DNA of 64,000 bases from NCBI RefSeq assembly GCF_009765995.1, contig NZ_LMUI01000011.1, positions 1 through 64,000 of the forward strand, written 5' to 3'. The notes beneath the pieces were generated by a model. The model saw nothing but the letters and a program-made list of their open reading frames with translations, was not told the origin of the DNA and did no database searches. The stretch is from Methylocapsa sp. S129. Its GTDB lineage: Bacteria > Pseudomonadota > Alphaproteobacteria > Rhizobiales > Beijerinckiaceae. Positions 17,880 through 27,163 of the stretch are shown one piece after another. Each line of letters begins with the position of its first letter. Position 1 is the first letter of the stretch. Position numbers and translations under genes: made by a program.

Positions 17880-19160
17880 ATGAGCGACCAGGAGCCGGGG
17901 TTTTCGACCCTTTCGATCCATGCCGGCGCGCGGCCCGACCCGACGACGGGGGCCAGGGCGACGCCGATCTATCAAACCACCGCCTTCGTTTTCGACGACG
18001 TCGACCATGCCGCCTCGCTGTTCGGCCTGCAGGCGTTCGGCAATATCTATACGAGGATCACCAACCCGACGACAGCCGTGCTGGAGGAGCGCGTGGCGGC
18101 GTTGGAGGGCGGACCGGCGGCGCTCGCCGTCGCCTCGGGCCATGCGGCGCAGGCGATCGTTTTCCACGCCCTCATGCAGCCGGGCGACGAATTCGTTGCT
18201 TCGACAAAGCTTTACGGCGGTTCGATCAATCAGTTCAACCACGCCTTTAAGAGCTTCGGCTGGCAGGTGAAATGGGCCAATCCCGACGATCCCGCTTCGT
18301 TTCAGGCCGCCATCACCGAAAAAACCAAGGCTATTTTCGTCGAGTCGATCGCCAACCCTGGCGGCGTCGTCACTGACCTCGACGCGATCGCGGCGATCGC
18401 CAAGGGCGCCAATGTGCCCTTCATCGTCGACAACACGCTCGCCACGCCCTGGCTGACGCGCCCGATCGAGCATGGCGCCGACATCGTCATTCATTCGGCG
18501 ACCAAATATCTGGGCGGCCACGGCAATTCGATGGGCGGCGTGATCGTCGACGGCGGCTCGTTCAACTGGGCCGGCGACAAGCGCTATCCCATGCTGTCGG
18601 CGCCGCGGCCCGAATATAACGGCATGGTGCTGGCCGAGACTTTCGGCAATTTCGCCTTCGCCATCGCCTGCCGGGTGCTGGGCCTGCGCGATCTCGGGCC
18701 GGCGATCTCGCCGTTCAATTCGTTCCTGATCCTGACCGGCATCGAGACGCTGTCTTTGCGCATGCAGCGCCATTGCGACAATACGCTCGCGGTCGCGCAG
18801 CATCTGGAAAAGCACGAAAAGGTCGGCTGGGTTTCCTACGCGGGCCTGGCGGGCAATCGCTATCACGCGCTGGCGCAGAAATACTGCCCGAAGGGCGCCG
18901 GCGGCGTCTTCACTTTCGGCGTCAAGGGCGGCTATGACGCGGGTATTTCATTGGTGCGCAACCTGAAATTGTTCTCGCATCTGGCCAATATCGGCGACAC
19001 GCGTTCGCTGGTCATCCACCCCGCGTCGACAACGCATCGCCAGCTCAGCGACGCGCAGAAGACGGCGGCGGGCGCGGGGCCGGACGTGGTGCGGCTGTCG
19101 ATAGGGATCGAGGATGTGGCGGATTTGATCGCGGATCTGGATGAGGCGCTGGCGGGGTAG
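17880..19160 (+). CDS. metY: O-acetylhomoserine aminocarboxypropyltransferase/sulfhydrylase
   Basis: A 426-residue Cys/Met-metabolism PLP enzyme of the MetY type, which makes homocysteine (or methionine with methanethiol) from O-acetylhomoserine. Characteristic motifs are STLSIHAGARPDPTTGARA, NIYTRITNPTTAVLEERVA, the PLP-binding HSATKYLGGHGNSMGG with Lys209, and the C-terminal VRLSIGIEDVADLIADL. The length and the long DxxT-type lid segment separate it from the shorter MetZ/MetB. The ATG has a strong GGGAGG ribosome site. No SAM riboswitch is visible in the 123-bp leader. Confidence 0.95.
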   Translation: MSDQEPGFSTLSIHAGARPDPTTGARATPIYQTTAFVFDDVDHAASLFGLQAFGNIYTRITNPTTAVLEERVAALEGGPAALAVASGHAAQAIVFHALMQPGDEFVASTKLYGGSINQFNHAFKSFGWQVKWANPDDPASFQAAITEKTKAIFVESIANPGGVVTDLDAIAAIAKGANVPFIVDNTLATPWLTRPIEHGADIVIHSATKYLGGHGNSMGGVIVDGGSFNWAGDKRYPMLSAPRPEYNGMVLAETFGNFAFAIACRVLGLRDLGPAISPFNSFLILTGIETLSLRMQRHCDNTLAVAQHLEKHEKVGWVSYAGLAGNRYHALAQKYCPKGAGGVFTFGVKGGYDAGISLVRNLKLFSHLANIGDTRSLVIHPASTTHRQLSDAQKTAAGAGPDVVRLSIGIEDVADLIADLDEALAG

Positions 19161-19170
19161 AGTATCCCGA

Positions 19171-20253
19171 TCACGATTGCTGCCGGGCGTGGGCCTCATC
19201 GCCCGTCGCCTTCCAATTCACCACCGCCATGCCGAACAGCAGCATTGCGAAAGCCTGGTGCAGCAGCCCCGCCCAGATCGGCACAACCAGCAGCAGCGCG
19301 AGCACCCCGAGCGCGGCCTGCGACAGCGCGAGAGCGCCAACCGCCGCGGCGCGGCGCGCCAATGCCGTCCCCGGCGCCGCCCGCGCGACGGCGAAAGCCT
19401 GCCATAGCGCGAGCGCAACGACGACATAGGCGAGCAGCCGGTGCTGGAACTGCACTGTCGTCACGTCTTCAAACAGATTGCGCCACCACGGCGACAGATT
19501 GAACAGTCCCTCGGGGATCAGCCTGCCGTCCATCAGCGGCCAGGTGTTGTAGATGAGCCCGGCGCGCAGGCCGGCGACCAGCGCGCCGAAGCCGATCTGA
19601 CAGAAGACAAGAATGGCGATCAAGCCACTCAAGGCGGCAAAGCGCCGGCTCGCCGCCGCACGCGGGCGCTGACGCAGGCCGACCGCCGCCCAGAGCAGCG
19701 CGCCAAAAGTCGCCGTCCCGATCAAGAGATGGAGCGTCAGCCGATATTGCGACACTTCGACGCGTTCGCTGAGACCGGAGGCGACCATCCACCAGCCGAC
19801 GATCGGCTCGAGAGCCAGCAGGCCCGTCGCGACGAGAACCTGCCGCCCGAGCGCGCCGGCAAGCTGACCGCGGCGCCAGAACCAAAGCAGCGGCAAGATA
19901 AAGGCGAGGCCGATAATGCGCGCCAGCAGTCGATGGCTCCATTCCCAATAGAAAATGGTTTTGAATCCATCGAGATCCATGTCGGGATTGAGCTGGGAAT
20001 ATTGGGGAATCTGCTTGTAGCGCGCAAATTCCGCCTGCCATTCGGCCTCGCCCAGAGGCGGCACGACTCCGGTCACCGGCTTCCATTGCGTGATCGAAAG
20101 GCCGGATTCGGTCAGCCTTGTCGCTCCGCCGACCAGAACCATCGCAAACACCAGCGCGGCGACGGCGAACAGCCAAATCCGGACGTCGCGCATTTTCGGG
20201 CGCGCCAACGTGGCTTCGGCGATCGGCGCGGCGAGGCTTTCCATGGCGGACAT
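19171..20253 (-). CDS. ctaA: Heme A synthase (COX15/CtaA)
   Basis: Oxidises heme O to heme A for aa3-type cytochrome oxidase. The 360-residue membrane protein has about eight transmembrane helices in two four-helix halves. Heme-ligand motifs are present as GGATRLTESGLSITQWKPV, the EWSHRLLAR histidine, TLHLLIGT, QFQHRLLAY and LHQAFAMLL. The start MSAMESLAAP is chosen because a GGAG ribosome site sits about 6 nt before it; a further in-frame ATG at 20325 lacks one. It is divergent from the small DUF2842 gene. Confidence 0.95.
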   Translation of the reverse strand: MSAMESLAAPIAEATLARPKMRDVRIWLFAVAALVFAMVLVGGATRLTESGLSITQWKPVTGVVPPLGEAEWQAEFARYKQIPQYSQLNPDMDLDGFKTIFYWEWSHRLLARIIGLAFILPLLWFWRRGQLAGALGRQVLVATGLLALEPIVGWWMVASGLSERVEVSQYRLTLHLLIGTATFGALLWAAVGLRQRPRAAASRRFAALSGLIAILVFCQIGFGALVAGLRAGLIYNTWPLMDGRLIPEGLFNLSPWWRNLFEDVTTVQFQHRLLAYVVVALALWQAFAVARAAPGTALARRAAAVGALALSQAALGVLALLLVVPIWAGLLHQAFAMLLFGMAVVNWKATGDEAHARQQS

Positions 20254-20357
20254 GCAATACTCCAAAACGGCGCGCTTGAAACGCCAGCCGCCCCGAGACA
20301 TAAACGCCCCTGTCGTCCGCCACAAATGACTTGGCGCCGCAGTCTTTGGAGAAGCCC

Positions 20358-20573
20358 ATGACCCGTCGCTCCCGCAAATTCATCGGCGGCGCCGTCATGC
20401 TCGTTTTTGTGTGTTTTTATGCGTTGATCGCCATGGCGCTCGCCCAGGCGCGACCGCTGCAGGAGGCGCCCGCTCTCGTCCAGAGCCTCGGCTATGTCAT
20501 TCTGGGTCTCGCTTGGACCTTGCCGCTGATGCCGCTCATCAAATGGATGGAGCGGCCCGACCGTCAGGCCTGA
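20358..20573 (+). CDS. DUF2842 small membrane protein
   Basis: A 71-residue protein with two predicted transmembrane helices (about residues 8-30 and 43-63) separated by a short loop, ending in a charged tail. It matches the alphaproteobacterial DUF2842 family in length and pattern (RRSRKFIGG, then WTLPLMPLIKWM). The start is supported by a TGGAGAAG ribosome site. It lies back to back with ctaA, so a role near heme/oxidase biogenesis is possible, but the family is uncharacterised. Confidence 0.85.
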   Translation: MTRRSRKFIGGAVMLVFVCFYALIAMALAQARPLQEAPALVQSLGYVILGLAWTLPLMPLIKWMERPDRQA

Positions 20574-20576
20574 GCC

Positions 20577-21632
20577 TCACGCCGCATTGACCCGCCGCCC
20601 CCGGTTCCAAAGCGCGAAGGGCGCGCCCGACAGCAGCACCTCGAAATAGCCGATATCCTGCCAATTGCCGTTGACGGAAACGCGCGGCAGCGCGGTCAGA
20701 TGATCTCCATGGCCCGGGAAAATCATGCCGGGCCGCGTCGTCACGGCGCTGGCGAAACCGAATTCGCGCGCCAAAGCGAATTCGCGCTGGCCAGCGCTGG
20801 TCGGATCGCCGACGGGATAGGCAAAATGACGAACGGTCTGGCCGAGCTTCTCCTCGATCCGCTCTTTCGAGCCCAGCATTTCGGCCCGCACGACGTCATC
20901 AGGCCATTTGGCAAGCATTTTGTGGCTGATCGTATGGGCGCCGATCGTCGCTAGCGGGTGCCGGGCGAGCGCGGCGATCCCGGTCCAATCCATGCACAGA
21001 GCCGAGACGATCGCGGCGCCGTCGACGCCGTTTCGCGCAGCCAGCGCCCCGACGATCCGCAGCAACCGCTCTTCGGAGCTGGCGCGCAACGCCCAATAGA
21101 TCCGGGCGAAGGCCTCGGACTTCTCCTGTGGCGTGCGCGTCGGCATGGCGAGCGACAGATCGCTATCGGCGATTTCGACGCTTTCGGCCGTGCGCAAGGC
21201 TTCCTCAAGTTCGAGCCACCACATGCCGGCGGTTCGGTCGGCGAAACCCGTCGCGACATAGACCGTGAACGGCGCTTGATGGCGCTCCAGGATGGGCAGC
21301 GCAAAATCCACGGTGTCGCGATAGCCGTCGTCGAAAGTGAGCGCGACAAACGGCCGGGCGCCGCCCTGGGCGAGCCGGTTCAAGGCCTCATCCAGCGTGA
21401 CAAGATCGAAACCCATCCGCTTGACGAGTCCAAGCGTCGCGTCGAGGAATTCCGGCGTGATCTCAAGCAGCCGATTGGGCGTAAAGCCCGGCGTCGGCGG
21501 CCGCCAGGGGCGGACATTGTGCAGCATCAGCACGGCGCCCTGCCCTTGCGTCGCCGCGGCGGCGAGCCGGTGCAGCCCGGTGAGGCGAAAGGCGGTAAAA
21601 CCGGCCCCGATGATCCTGTCTTTCAAACCCAT
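20577..21632 (-). CDS. Polysaccharide deacetylase (CE4 family)
   Basis: A 351-residue protein with a NodB-homology domain at about residues 90-300. The metal/catalytic motif TFDDGY is at residues 99-104, and the metal histidines are in GAHTISHKML. No signal peptide is clear, so it may act on a lipid-linked or cytoplasmic-side glycan. It opens the exopolysaccharide locus, divergent from the GNAT gene. It probably removes acetyl groups from the locus's polymer or its precursor. Confidence 0.9.
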   Translation of the reverse strand: MGLKDRIIGAGFTAFRLTGLHRLAAAATQGQGAVLMLHNVRPWRPPTPGFTPNRLLEITPEFLDATLGLVKRMGFDLVTLDEALNRLAQGGARPFVALTFDDGYRDTVDFALPILERHQAPFTVYVATGFADRTAGMWWLELEEALRTAESVEIADSDLSLAMPTRTPQEKSEAFARIYWALRASSEERLLRIVGALAARNGVDGAAIVSALCMDWTGIAALARHPLATIGAHTISHKMLAKWPDDVVRAEMLGSKERIEEKLGQTVRHFAYPVGDPTSAGQREFALAREFGFASAVTTRPGMIFPGHGDHLTALPRVSVNGNWQDIGYFEVLLSGAPFALWNRGRRVNAA

Positions 21633-21777
21633 AGGCGCTCCGCAGCCTCGCTTAGCAGAGCAAGATTGCCAAGTGCTTACGCTCGGTCAGACGCTCTCGG
21701 AATCGCCGCCGCGGGCGCCGTCAACAAAGCCTTGACGGTTTTCGGACATAAAAGTCCCTACGCTGGAAAAGGGAAAT

Positions 21778-23031
21778 ATGTTGAACCACGCGCCTCGCCT
21801 CGCGACAGATTCGATGGCGTTCGCCGCGGCGCGCGACAGCGCCGGAGCGCCCGCGCCCTTCGCCCATTGTGAAGTCTTCGACGATCTGGACAGCGCGCGC
21901 GCGCCCTGGATGGAGATGGAAAGACTGGCGCTGGCGTCGCCCTATCAGCGCTATGGCTTTGTCGAGGCGTGGCAGCAGACAACCGGCCGCGCCCGCGCGA
22001 TCGCGCCGATGATTGTCGTCGCGCGCGACGCGGCGGGCCGCGTGAGCGCGATTCTGCCCTTGGGCCGCTCGCGGCGCGGCCCCGTCTGGGTCGCCGAATT
22101 TCTCGGCGGCGCGGACGCCAATTTCAAGATGGGATTGTTTCGCGCAGACATCGATGTCGGGCGCGAGGCGATCGTCGATTTGTTGCGCCGTGCGGCGCGC
22201 ATGACCCGTCCGCATGTCGATGTGTTCTGGCTGACCAACCAGCCCGTTTCCTGGCAGGGCGCCGCCAATCCGATGGCCGTCCTGCCGCGGCAGCTCAGTC
22301 CAAGCTTTGGGCACAAAAGCGCCCTCACCAAGGATTTCAACGGCTGGCTGAGAGACCATCACTCGAAAGAGGCGCAAAAGAAATTGCGCAAAAAAACTAA
22401 GCGCCTCAATGAGATCGGAGGCGTTTCGCACGTTATCGCGCAAGATGAGGCGCGCGCTCGCGCCATCCTCGCCGCGTTCTTCAGCCAGAAGCAAGCGCAT
22501 ACGCGCGCCGTTGGCCTGGCGAACCCCTATCAGGAGCCGCATACGGCTCGGTTTTTTGACATCGCAGCGACGAGGGATATGGCTGAAGGGGCGCAGGTCC
22601 TCGAACTTCATGCGCTGATGAGCGGCGAACGCATCGTCGCGACCTTCGGCGGCGGCGCACAAGGCGACCGTTTCTGCGGCATGTTCATTTCCTATGACGC
22701 GGACCCCGAGATATCGCGATGCAGCCCCGGCCAATTGCTGATCCTCGAAATCATCCGCGATCTGAGCGCGCGCGGCTTTGCGACTTTTGACCTCGGCGTT
22801 GGCGAGGCGCGCTACAAGGACGCCAATTGCGAGACCGACGAACCCTTGTTCGACGCGGCCGTCGCCGTCACGCCCGTCGGCTTTGCCGCTGGCGCAGCCG
22901 CGCTGCTGCAGCAGCGGATCAAGCGCTGGATCAAGCACACGCCCTGGGCCTGGAGGCTCGCCGACCGCCTGCGTCGCCGCGCCTTTCTTCTGTCTGGGCG
23001 AGCGGCCCAGCCCCAGCGCCACGATCTCTGA
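21778..23031 (+). CDS. GNAT/BioF2-like acetyltransferase of the polysaccharide locus
   Basis: A 417-residue protein of the CelD/BcsL-like group (Acetyltransf_6, PF13480). Typical elements are WMEMERLALASPYQRYGFVEAW near the N-terminus, RKKTKRLNEIGG in the middle, and a late FDLGVGEARYKDANC strand-loop. These proteins are thought to acylate sugars or lipids during polysaccharide assembly. The divergent neighbour is a CE4 deacetylase, so the locus holds both an acylase-type and a deacylase-type gene. The exact substrate is unknown. Confidence 0.82.
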   Translation: MLNHAPRLATDSMAFAAARDSAGAPAPFAHCEVFDDLDSARAPWMEMERLALASPYQRYGFVEAWQQTTGRARAIAPMIVVARDAAGRVSAILPLGRSRRGPVWVAEFLGGADANFKMGLFRADIDVGREAIVDLLRRAARMTRPHVDVFWLTNQPVSWQGAANPMAVLPRQLSPSFGHKSALTKDFNGWLRDHHSKEAQKKLRKKTKRLNEIGGVSHVIAQDEARARAILAAFFSQKQAHTRAVGLANPYQEPHTARFFDIAATRDMAEGAQVLELHALMSGERIVATFGGGAQGDRFCGMFISYDADPEISRCSPGQLLILEIIRDLSARGFATFDLGVGEARYKDANCETDEPLFDAAVAVTPVGFAAGAAALLQQRIKRWIKHTPWAWRLADRLRRRAFLLSGRAAQPQRHDL

Positions 23032-23061
23032 CGCTGCTCGCTGCAAAGGCGCCGCGCCGCC

Positions 23062-25182
23062 TCAGGCGGCTCTGTCGACTTGCGGGCGGTCGCTGGCGGG
23101 AACAAAGCCGAGGACGTCGCCGGCCGCGCCGCCCATCGCCTCTCGCACATGAGGAAGCGCGCTGTGCAACCGCGACGCCGACGCGACCACAACCGCCTTG
23201 TGCACATGCTCCATCGCCGCCAGCGCCAGATCGGAACGCCAATCCGACGCATGGATCACGACGAATGCGTAAGACGCGACAAGCGCGTTCAGGACCTCGT
23301 CGAGACCGTCGCTTGAGATGTCGCCGGGGCCGGCGGGGATGACATCGAGGTCGGACGACAGATCGCGGTGCATGACCTCGGCGAAAGAAGCCTCGCCCGC
23401 CATCAATTCGCTCATGCCGAGCGGACCACGGTCGACCTCCGCATCCCGATAGAAAGCGTCGGCGAACCAATCCTGGGTCTCGCCGAGGTCCACGAGAATC
23501 GCGCGCCCATGCCGGCTCAGATTGCGTGCGACCGCGAGCGACGTCGGCAGGCTCCCGCTCGATCCTTCTCCCGCGATCAGCGTCAGCAGGGCGACGCCGG
23601 GCTCGGCGATCGCCCGGAGATGAGCGACCACCGCTTCGACCGACGCGAAGTCGCCGTGCAAGGCGTCCGGCGCAAGGGGCTCGTCATTCCCCGGATCGCG
23701 CTCCAGATCGCGGTCGGACGCCTCCTCATCCTCGCGGCGGCGCGCCGCAAGGGGGAGATCCGCGACGCGGGCGACGTCCGAGTCCGGCGTCAAAAGCGCC
23801 TGGGAAACGACGATCCCGGTCGAGAGAAGAAGTCCGGCCAACGTTCCCAGCGCGAGGGTCTCGATCTTCTTGGGGAAGGTCGGGCTGCGCGGCGCGCTGG
23901 CGACCGAAATGACGCGCGCGTCGGCGGGCGATGCGTTGTCGGCGTCGCGGGCGATCGCTTCGCGATATTTCTGCACGTAGGATTCAAGCTGGTCGCGGGC
24001 GGCATGCGCATCGAGCTCCAGCGCGCGCAATTGAACCTCGTCGACATTGCCGGTGGCGACAGTCTTGGACTGCGCCGCCAGCGCCGCGTTGAGGCTGTTC
24101 ACCTGCGCAGCGGCGAGGCGCGCGTCATTCTCCAATCCGCGGGCGGCCTTGTCGACCGCAATGCGTATTTCTGCGTCGAGGCCCTCAAGCTGCGCCGCCA
24201 GTTCCTTCATGCGGGGATGGCCGGGCAGCAGCGTTCGCGATTCCTGGGCGATCTGCGCCTTGAGAGCGACGCGCTGTTCGCCATAGCGGCGCAGCGATTC
24301 ATCCTTGGCGAATTCGGGCGCATCCATCAACCGGCCATCGCGCAGCAGCGAACGCATCATCTGCGCCTTGGCCAAAGCTTCCGATTGCGCGGTGCGGGCG
24401 GCCGACAATTGCGTATTCATGTCCACCAGTTGCTGCCCCGGCACCGTCATATTATTGCTGCCGGCGAGCAGTCCCGATTGCGCGCGGTAATTTTCGACCT
24501 TTGCGTCCGTTTCGGCGACCTTGCCGCGCAATTCGTCAATTTTGGAGGCGAGCCATGCGCTGGCGGCCTTGGCCGAATTCTTCTTGGCGCTTTCCTGCGC
24601 TTCGAGAAAGAGCTGCGCGACGACATTGGCGCCGCGCGCCGCCAGCTCCGGATCCTGGCTGACAAATTCGATTTGCAACACGCGCGTCCTCGCAACAGGA
24701 AACGCCGTGAGGCGAGAGAGGAAAGCCTCGACGATGCGCTCCTCGCCCGCCTGACCCGCAGCCGAACCCGCCAAGCCCACCGTCGATAATATCAGCGACA
24801 ACGGGCTGGTCGAAACAGTCTTGTTGAACTCGGGACGGTTGACGAGATCGAGCTTGGCGATCGCCTGGCGCGCCAGGTCCGGCGACGTGATCGTTTCGGC
24901 CTGGCTTTGCACCGCTTCCGGATCGAGCGCCGGGATCTGTTCCGCGCCAGCCTTATCGGGTCGAGTGTAATAGCTCTCCTGATTTTCAAGAAGAACCTTG
25001 GCGACGCCGGTATAGCGGGCGGGGAGCAGAGCCACGACAGCGAGCGCCAGCCCAAAAGCCGCCAGCGTCGGAAGGATAATCCACCATTTGCGGCGGGCGA
25101 TGGCGCGAAAGAGTTGCGGCATGTCAATAGCGCCGTCGCGCGGCTGACCGGCGCCGTCCTCTTTCATCCAGTCCCCTTCCAT
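23062..25182 (-). CDS. Wzz/GumC polysaccharide co-polymerase fused to a degenerate BY-kinase domain
   Basis: A 706-residue inner-membrane protein. The N-terminal Wzz domain has a first transmembrane helix in RRKWWIILPTLAAFGLALAV, followed by a long periplasmic coiled-coil region (GumC-type) and a second helix near TLALGTLAGLLLSTGIVVSQ. The C-terminal ~200 residues have the fold order of a bacterial tyrosine kinase, but the Walker A reads AGEGSSGSLPTS (near residue 539), with no GKS/T lysine. Walker A' is ILVDLGETQD, and there is no C-terminal tyrosine cluster. The start MEGDWMKEDG has a GGGAG ribosome site. It is divergent from wza. Confidence 0.88.
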   Translation of the reverse strand: MEGDWMKEDGAGQPRDGAIDMPQLFRAIARRKWWIILPTLAAFGLALAVVALLPARYTGVAKVLLENQESYYTRPDKAGAEQIPALDPEAVQSQAETITSPDLARQAIAKLDLVNRPEFNKTVSTSPLSLILSTVGLAGSAAGQAGEERIVEAFLSRLTAFPVARTRVLQIEFVSQDPELAARGANVVAQLFLEAQESAKKNSAKAASAWLASKIDELRGKVAETDAKVENYRAQSGLLAGSNNMTVPGQQLVDMNTQLSAARTAQSEALAKAQMMRSLLRDGRLMDAPEFAKDESLRRYGEQRVALKAQIAQESRTLLPGHPRMKELAAQLEGLDAEIRIAVDKAARGLENDARLAAAQVNSLNAALAAQSKTVATGNVDEVQLRALELDAHAARDQLESYVQKYREAIARDADNASPADARVISVASAPRSPTFPKKIETLALGTLAGLLLSTGIVVSQALLTPDSDVARVADLPLAARRREDEEASDRDLERDPGNDEPLAPDALHGDFASVEAVVAHLRAIAEPGVALLTLIAGEGSSGSLPTSLAVARNLSRHGRAILVDLGETQDWFADAFYRDAEVDRGPLGMSELMAGEASFAEVMHRDLSSDLDVIPAGPGDISSDGLDEVLNALVASYAFVVIHASDWRSDLALAAMEHVHKAVVVASASRLHSALPHVREAMGGAAGDVLGFVPASDRPQVDRAA

Positions 25183-25339
25183 CAATCGACTCCCGCCAAG
25201 CGAACGCAACGCCCCCGCGAGTTTATGCGCGATTAAGGTTGCTGGTCGGTTAAGAGCGCCGCACGCCATCGTTGGCTTTTCGTTAACCATGCGCCGCTAC
25301 AAACAAGGCTCAGTTCGAATTCCTGACGCGGCCAATCAA

Positions 25340-25900
25340 ATGCGGAAATGCTCCATCGCGATCGTCCTGCTAACGAGCGGCTTGATGGCGGCTTGCGCGG
25401 GGCCGCAATATCCCTCGGATCTGCTGCGCGCCCAGTTCAATGCGCCCTATCTGCTGGCGAGCGGCGATCGTGTGCGCATTATCGTGTTTGGCCAGGAAAA
25501 CCTGTCGAACTCCTTCTCGGTCGACGGCGCCGGCAACATATCCATGCCTTTGATCGGCATCGTTAGGGCGAATGGCCTCACGACGACCGATCTCGAGCGC
25601 GTCGTCGAAGAGCGCCTGCGCAATGGGTTCATTCGCGAGCCGCGAGTGTCGATCGAGGTCGAGGCGTACAGGCCTTTCTTCGTGTTGGGCGAAGTGACGA
25701 CAGCGGGCCAATATCCGTTCATCAACGGAATGACTGTCCAAAACGCGGTGGCGGTCGCCGGCGGCTACACCCCGCGCGGATCGCAGAGCGATGTCGACGT
25801 CACGCGCATCGTTAACGGACGCGCGGTCACATTCGCGGCGCCGATCACATTTCCGGTGCGGCCGGGCGATACGATCAAGGTTCGGGAACGTTTCTTTTAG
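25340..25900 (+). CDS. Polysaccharide export outer-membrane lipoprotein, Wza-type
   Basis: A 186-residue protein with a lipoprotein signal peptide (MRKCSIAIVLLTSGLMAAC, lipobox LMAAC). A Poly_export domain follows (LASGDRVRIIVFGQENLSNSF, VDGAGNISMPLIG), then one SLBB domain (FFVLGEVTTAGQYPF). This is the short form that lacks the C-terminal helix of E. coli Wza, common in alphaproteobacterial exopolysaccharide loci. It would form the export channel and work with the divergent Wzz/GumC protein. An in-frame ATG at 25289 would sit before the signal peptide and is rejected. Confidence 0.93.
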   Translation: MRKCSIAIVLLTSGLMAACAGPQYPSDLLRAQFNAPYLLASGDRVRIIVFGQENLSNSFSVDGAGNISMPLIGIVRANGLTTTDLERVVEERLRNGFIREPRVSIEVEAYRPFFVLGEVTTAGQYPFINGMTVQNAVAVAGGYTPRGSQSDVDVTRIVNGRAVTFAAPITFPVRPGDTIKVRERFF

Positions 25901-25949
25901 GTTATCGGACTATTCAGGGACTCGCGCTGATTGAGTGGAGTCCTGAAGG

Positions 25950-27155
25950 ATGAACGCGGAGCAAAACGCCCAAGCCCATAAATTACGTATTCTCCATGTG
26001 TTCCGGGCGCCGCTGGGGGGATTGTTTCGTCATGTCATCGACTTGGCCAACGAGCAGGTCGCTCGCGGTCATGACGTCGGGCTGTTCTTCGACAGTCAAT
26101 CAAAGGGCGACCATGTCGCCGCCGCCCTGGCGCGCATATCGGGCGGATTGAGCCTGGGCGCATCCGGCTGTCCCATTCGTCGCAATCCGCATCCCAGCGA
26201 CGCGATCGCCATCGCGCGCTTCATGAAGAAAATTGACGAGGTCAAGCCGCACATCGTCCATGGCCATGGTTCGAAAGGCGGCCTTTACGCCCGGTCGCCC
26301 GGATTGCTGCAGCCGGCGGCCGGTCCTGTGCGCGCCTACACGCCGCATGGCGGCAGCTTCAATTATCAGCCAGGCAGCCTGATGCACCGCGCCTATATGG
26401 CGACCGAAAAGCTCATGACCCTGTCGACCGACGTGTTCCTGTTTGAAAGCGCCTATATCGCCGGCCGCTTCGACGCATTCGTCGGCTCGAAGACCGGCAT
26501 AAGACGGATTGTCGCCAACGGCATCAGTTGCGCCGAATTCGTGCCTGTGGCGCCCGATTCCGACGCCGCCGATTTTCTTTATGTCGGCGAATTGCGCGCC
26601 GCCAAAGGCATCGACACATTGCTCGACGCGATCGCGCTCGCGGGATCGAAACTCGGCGCGATCCCGCGCGCGGTGCTGGTCGGCTCGGGGCCGGACAAGG
26701 AAGTCCTGCTCGCCCACGCACAGAGACTTGGCATCGCGCACCGCCTGTCGTTTCCAGGACCCATGGCCGTGCGGGAAGCCTTCAAACTCGGGCGGATCAT
26801 GGTCGTGCCCTCGCGGGCCGAATCGCTACCCTATGTCGTGCTCGAGGCGGCCGCGGCGCGCGTGCCGCTGGTCTCGACGGATGTCGGAGGAATCCCGGAA
26901 ATATTCGGTCCCTATCGTGATCGCCTGGGCCCGAGCGACAATGCGGCGGACCTTTGCGCGCGGATGCTGGCGACCATGCGCCTTCCCAAGGTCGAGCTCG
27001 AGCGCCAACTCGCCGAACTCGCCGCCTATGTCGAAAAACACTTCTCGATCCGCACAATGGTCGATTCCGTCATGGAGGGCTATGGCGAGGCGATGGCGCG
27101 GCGCGCGCCCGACCGGCCCAGAGCCAGACTCTCCAACATGCCTTCGAACGCCTGA
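25950..27155 (+). CDS. Glycosyltransferase family 4
   Basis: A 401-residue GT-B glycosyltransferase. The N-terminal domain opens LRILHVFRAPLGGLFRHVIDLA with a glycine-rich acceptor loop. The C-terminal domain has the nucleotide-sugar site around VVPSRAESLPYVVLEAAAARVPLVSTDVGGIPE (read in parts), including the E-x7-E pattern of GT4 enzymes. It adds a sugar to the growing repeat unit on the cytoplasmic face. The phosphoglycosyltransferase starts 8 bp after its stop, so the two are in one operon. Confidence 0.92.
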   Translation: MNAEQNAQAHKLRILHVFRAPLGGLFRHVIDLANEQVARGHDVGLFFDSQSKGDHVAAALARISGGLSLGASGCPIRRNPHPSDAIAIARFMKKIDEVKPHIVHGHGSKGGLYARSPGLLQPAAGPVRAYTPHGGSFNYQPGSLMHRAYMATEKLMTLSTDVFLFESAYIAGRFDAFVGSKTGIRRIVANGISCAEFVPVAPDSDAADFLYVGELRAAKGIDTLLDAIALAGSKLGAIPRAVLVGSGPDKEVLLAHAQRLGIAHRLSFPGPMAVREAFKLGRIMVVPSRAESLPYVVLEAAAARVPLVSTDVGGIPEIFGPYRDRLGPSDNAADLCARMLATMRLPKVELERQLAELAAYVEKHFSIRTMVDSVMEGYGEAMARRAPDRPRARLSNMPSNA

Positions 27156-27163
27156 GAGAAATC

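Noticed and set aside
17757-18866. Long in-frame extension of aat to 589 codons
   Set aside because: The added part is antisense to metY, and the Aat family begins at MSRPAQSFEIT (17756).
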